Assembly: GCA_027486275.1 (NCBI GenBank)
Contig: JAIXPM010000417.1
Span: forward strand, 1-6,467
Length of the DNA stretch: 6,467 bases
From: Sphingomonadales bacterium
GTDB taxonomy: Bacteria; Pseudomonadota; Alphaproteobacteria; Sphingomonadales; Sphingomonadaceae
Direction of reading: 5' to 3'
Positions 5,553-6,467 of the stretch are shown one piece after another; positions within the stretch are counted from its first letter, which is position 1, and every line of letters starts with the position of its first letter. A program made the translations under genes and the position numbers. The notes under the pieces were generated by a model that had not been told where the DNA came from, searched no databases, and saw only the letters and a list, made by a program, of their open reading frames with translations.

Positions 5553-5590
5553 GCAAAGCGATTCCGCCACTGCGGTACAGAGGCAAAGCG
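5553..5590. repeat. Direct repeat GCAAAGCG x2 in the phoB-SDR gap
   Basis: GCAAAGCG occurs at 5553-5560 and 5583-5590, start to start 30 nt apart (about three helical turns). Between them is a small dyad, CCGC-CACT-GCGG (5564-5575). The 122-nt gap between phoB and the SDR gene shows no intrinsic terminator. The repeats could be a regulator site for the SDR gene or chance. No promoter in the gap is convincing. Confidence 0.25.
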
Positions 5591-5604
5591 CCAGAACGGG
5601 CCGA

Positions 5605-6327
5605 TCAGGCGGCCACTTGCGCCGACACTGGCGTTGCGTCCAGCGAATAGCCGGCCGAGCGCACGGTACGGATCAGATCGGCCAGTTCCTCGCCGCCCGG
5701 GCCGGCGTTCACGGCCTTGCGCAGGCGGCGAATGTGCACGTCGACCGTGCGCTGTTCCACATAGACATCACGGCCCCACACGGCATCGAGCAATTGTTCA
5801 CGGCTGAACACACGGCCGGGATGTTCGAGGAAATGGCGCAGCAGTCGGAATTCCGTGGGGCCGAGCTGCACGGTGCGGCCGTCGCGGGTCACCCGATGAG
5901 CGGTCGTATCCATGGCGATGCCGGCAAATTCCAGCGCGCCGCCCTGCAGGGCCGGGCGCAGACGGCGCAGCACGGCGCGGATGCGCGCAACGAGCTCGCG
6001 CGGGGAAAACGGCTTGGTCATGTAATCGTCCGCACCGGTTTCGAGGCCGCGGATGCGATCCGCCTCGTCACCGCGGGCGGTGAGCATGACGATCGGCAGG
6101 TTGGCGGTGGCCGGCGCGCGGCGCAGGCGGCGGCAGACTTCGATGCCCGAAAGATTGGCGATCATCCAGTCGAGGATGACCAGATCGGGTTTTTCCTCTT
6201 CGGCCAGGGTCAACGCTTCCTCACCGTCGCCGGTGCGGACCACGTCAAAGCCTTCCTTTTCAAGATTATAGGTTACCAGCTCAACAAGGCTGGCGTCATC
6301 TTCAACGCGCAGCATCTTGGCGCGCAT
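5605..6327 (-). CDS. phoB: Phosphate-regulon response regulator PhoB (OmpR family)
   Basis: This cytoplasmic DNA-binding response regulator has 240 residues and is normally phosphorylated by the kinase PhoR under phosphate limitation. The receiver domain is at about 4-120: acidic pair Asp10/Asp11 (RVEDD), phosphoacceptor Asp53 (LVILDWM), Thr83 (MLTAR), Tyr102 and Lys105 (GADDYMTKPFSPREL). A winged-helix domain of the OmpR/PhoB type occupies about 138-232 (LGPTEFRLLRHFLEHPGRVFSR, YVEQRTVDVHIRRLRK, IRTVRSAGYSLD). The ATG at 6327 has AGGAG (6336-6340 on the minus strand) 8 nt upstream. The gene follows phoU after only 18 nt, the usual order at the end of a pst-phoU-phoB operon in alphaproteobacteria. 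That operon context separates it from other OmpR regulators. Arg7 replaces the usual hydrophobic residue before VEDD. Confidence 0.93.
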   Translation of the reverse strand: MRAKMLRVEDDASLVELVTYNLEKEGFDVVRTGDGEEALTLAEEEKPDLVILDWMIANLSGIEVCRRLRRAPATANLPIVMLTARGDEADRIRGLETGADDYMTKPFSPRELVARIRAVLRRLRPALQGGALEFAGIAMDTTAHRVTRDGRTVQLGPTEFRLLRHFLEHPGRVFSREQLLDAVWGRDVYVEQRTVDVHIRRLRKAVNAGPGGEELADLIRTVRSAGYSLDATPVSAQVAA

Positions 6328-6345
6328 GGGGCGATCTCCTGGGGG

Positions 6346-6467
6346 TTATTCGGGGCTGTAAACGGTTGACGTGAAATCATTCTTCGGTCGCTCGGCCGGG
6401 CGCTGGCCGGTAACGGAGTAATAGACCATCTCCGCCACTGAGGTGGCGTGATCGCCGATCCGCTCCA
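6346..6467 (-). CDS. phoU: Phosphate transport regulator PhoU, C-terminal fragment
   Basis: Only the last 40 or so codons are present; the gene continues past the window edge. The translated end begins ERIGDHATSVAEMVYYSVTG and finishes at Pro-Glu-stop. The ERIGDHATxVAE motif is the E/D-rich metal-binding signature of the PhoU C-terminal helical repeat. PhoU couples the PstSCAB transporter to PhoR signalling and represses the Pho response when phosphate is plentiful. It is 18 nt upstream of phoB on the same strand, so the two are certainly in one transcription unit. The last 20 or so residues are polar and poorly conserved, as is normal for the family. Confidence 0.9.
   Translation of the reverse strand, partial: ERIGDHATSVAEMVYYSVTGQRPAERPKNDFTSTVYSPE

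Noticed and set aside
6160..6175. PhoB receiver reads DWMIANLSG where E. coli has a Leu-Pro after DWM
   Set aside because: As far as I recall, alphaproteobacterial PhoB proteins of the DWM..LSGIEVCRRLRR type commonly lack this proline, so it is unlikely to mark a degenerate receiver.
5548..6369. Plus-strand frame opposite phoB
   Set aside because: Mirrors the phoB codon pattern and shows no domain, while phoB is intact.

Overview
The window reads as ordinary chromosome of a GC-rich alphaproteobacterium, most likely a sphingomonad. The reasons are the PhoB receiver sequence type (DWM..LSGIEVCRRLRR), the conserved small protein next to cysE (DUF2794-like), and an AhpC/AhpD pair in place of AhpC/AhpF. 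The assignment rests on remembered family features, not on a search. There is no sign of a mobile element, prophage, CRISPR array, tRNA or rRNA.

Left part (1-2409) is a peroxide-defence block. An OxyR-type LysR regulator (minus strand) is divergent from a 2-Cys peroxiredoxin ahpC (plus strand), which is followed by the alkylhydroperoxidase/reductase ahpD. The 122-nt oxyR-ahpC gap holds an AT-rich dyad over a plausible oxyR promoter, so one site may serve both autoregulation and ahpC activation. AhpC ends with the C-x-C arrangement known from mycobacterial AhpC, and AhpD carries the Glu/CxxC/His set. Electrons would therefore reach AhpC through AhpD. A 12-bp perfect stem-loop, a second short hairpin and a pyrimidine tract able to pair with the ahpD ribosome binding site lie between ahpC and ahpD. 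A strong intrinsic terminator closes the block. At the far left edge the first codons of a quinone-oxidoreductase-like gene follow oxyR on the same strand.

Middle part (2473-4578): a short-form serine acetyltransferase (cysE) makes O-acetylserine for cysteine synthesis and is followed by a small conserved protein of unknown function. That gene meets, tail to tail with overlapping stop codons, a polytopic membrane protein of unknown function on the minus strand.

Right part (4586-6467), all minus strand: phoU (partial), then phoB 18 nt downstream, form the end of a phosphate-response operon. After a 122-nt gap comes an SDR dehydrogenase resembling the dehydrogenase unit of peroxisomal multifunctional enzyme type 2. 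The membrane-protein gene starts immediately after it and is probably co-transcribed.

All coding space is accounted for and no stretch over 300 nt lacks a gene. I do not see a new multi-gene system. The points most worth a second look are the control elements around oxyR-ahpC-ahpD and the two genes of unknown function.
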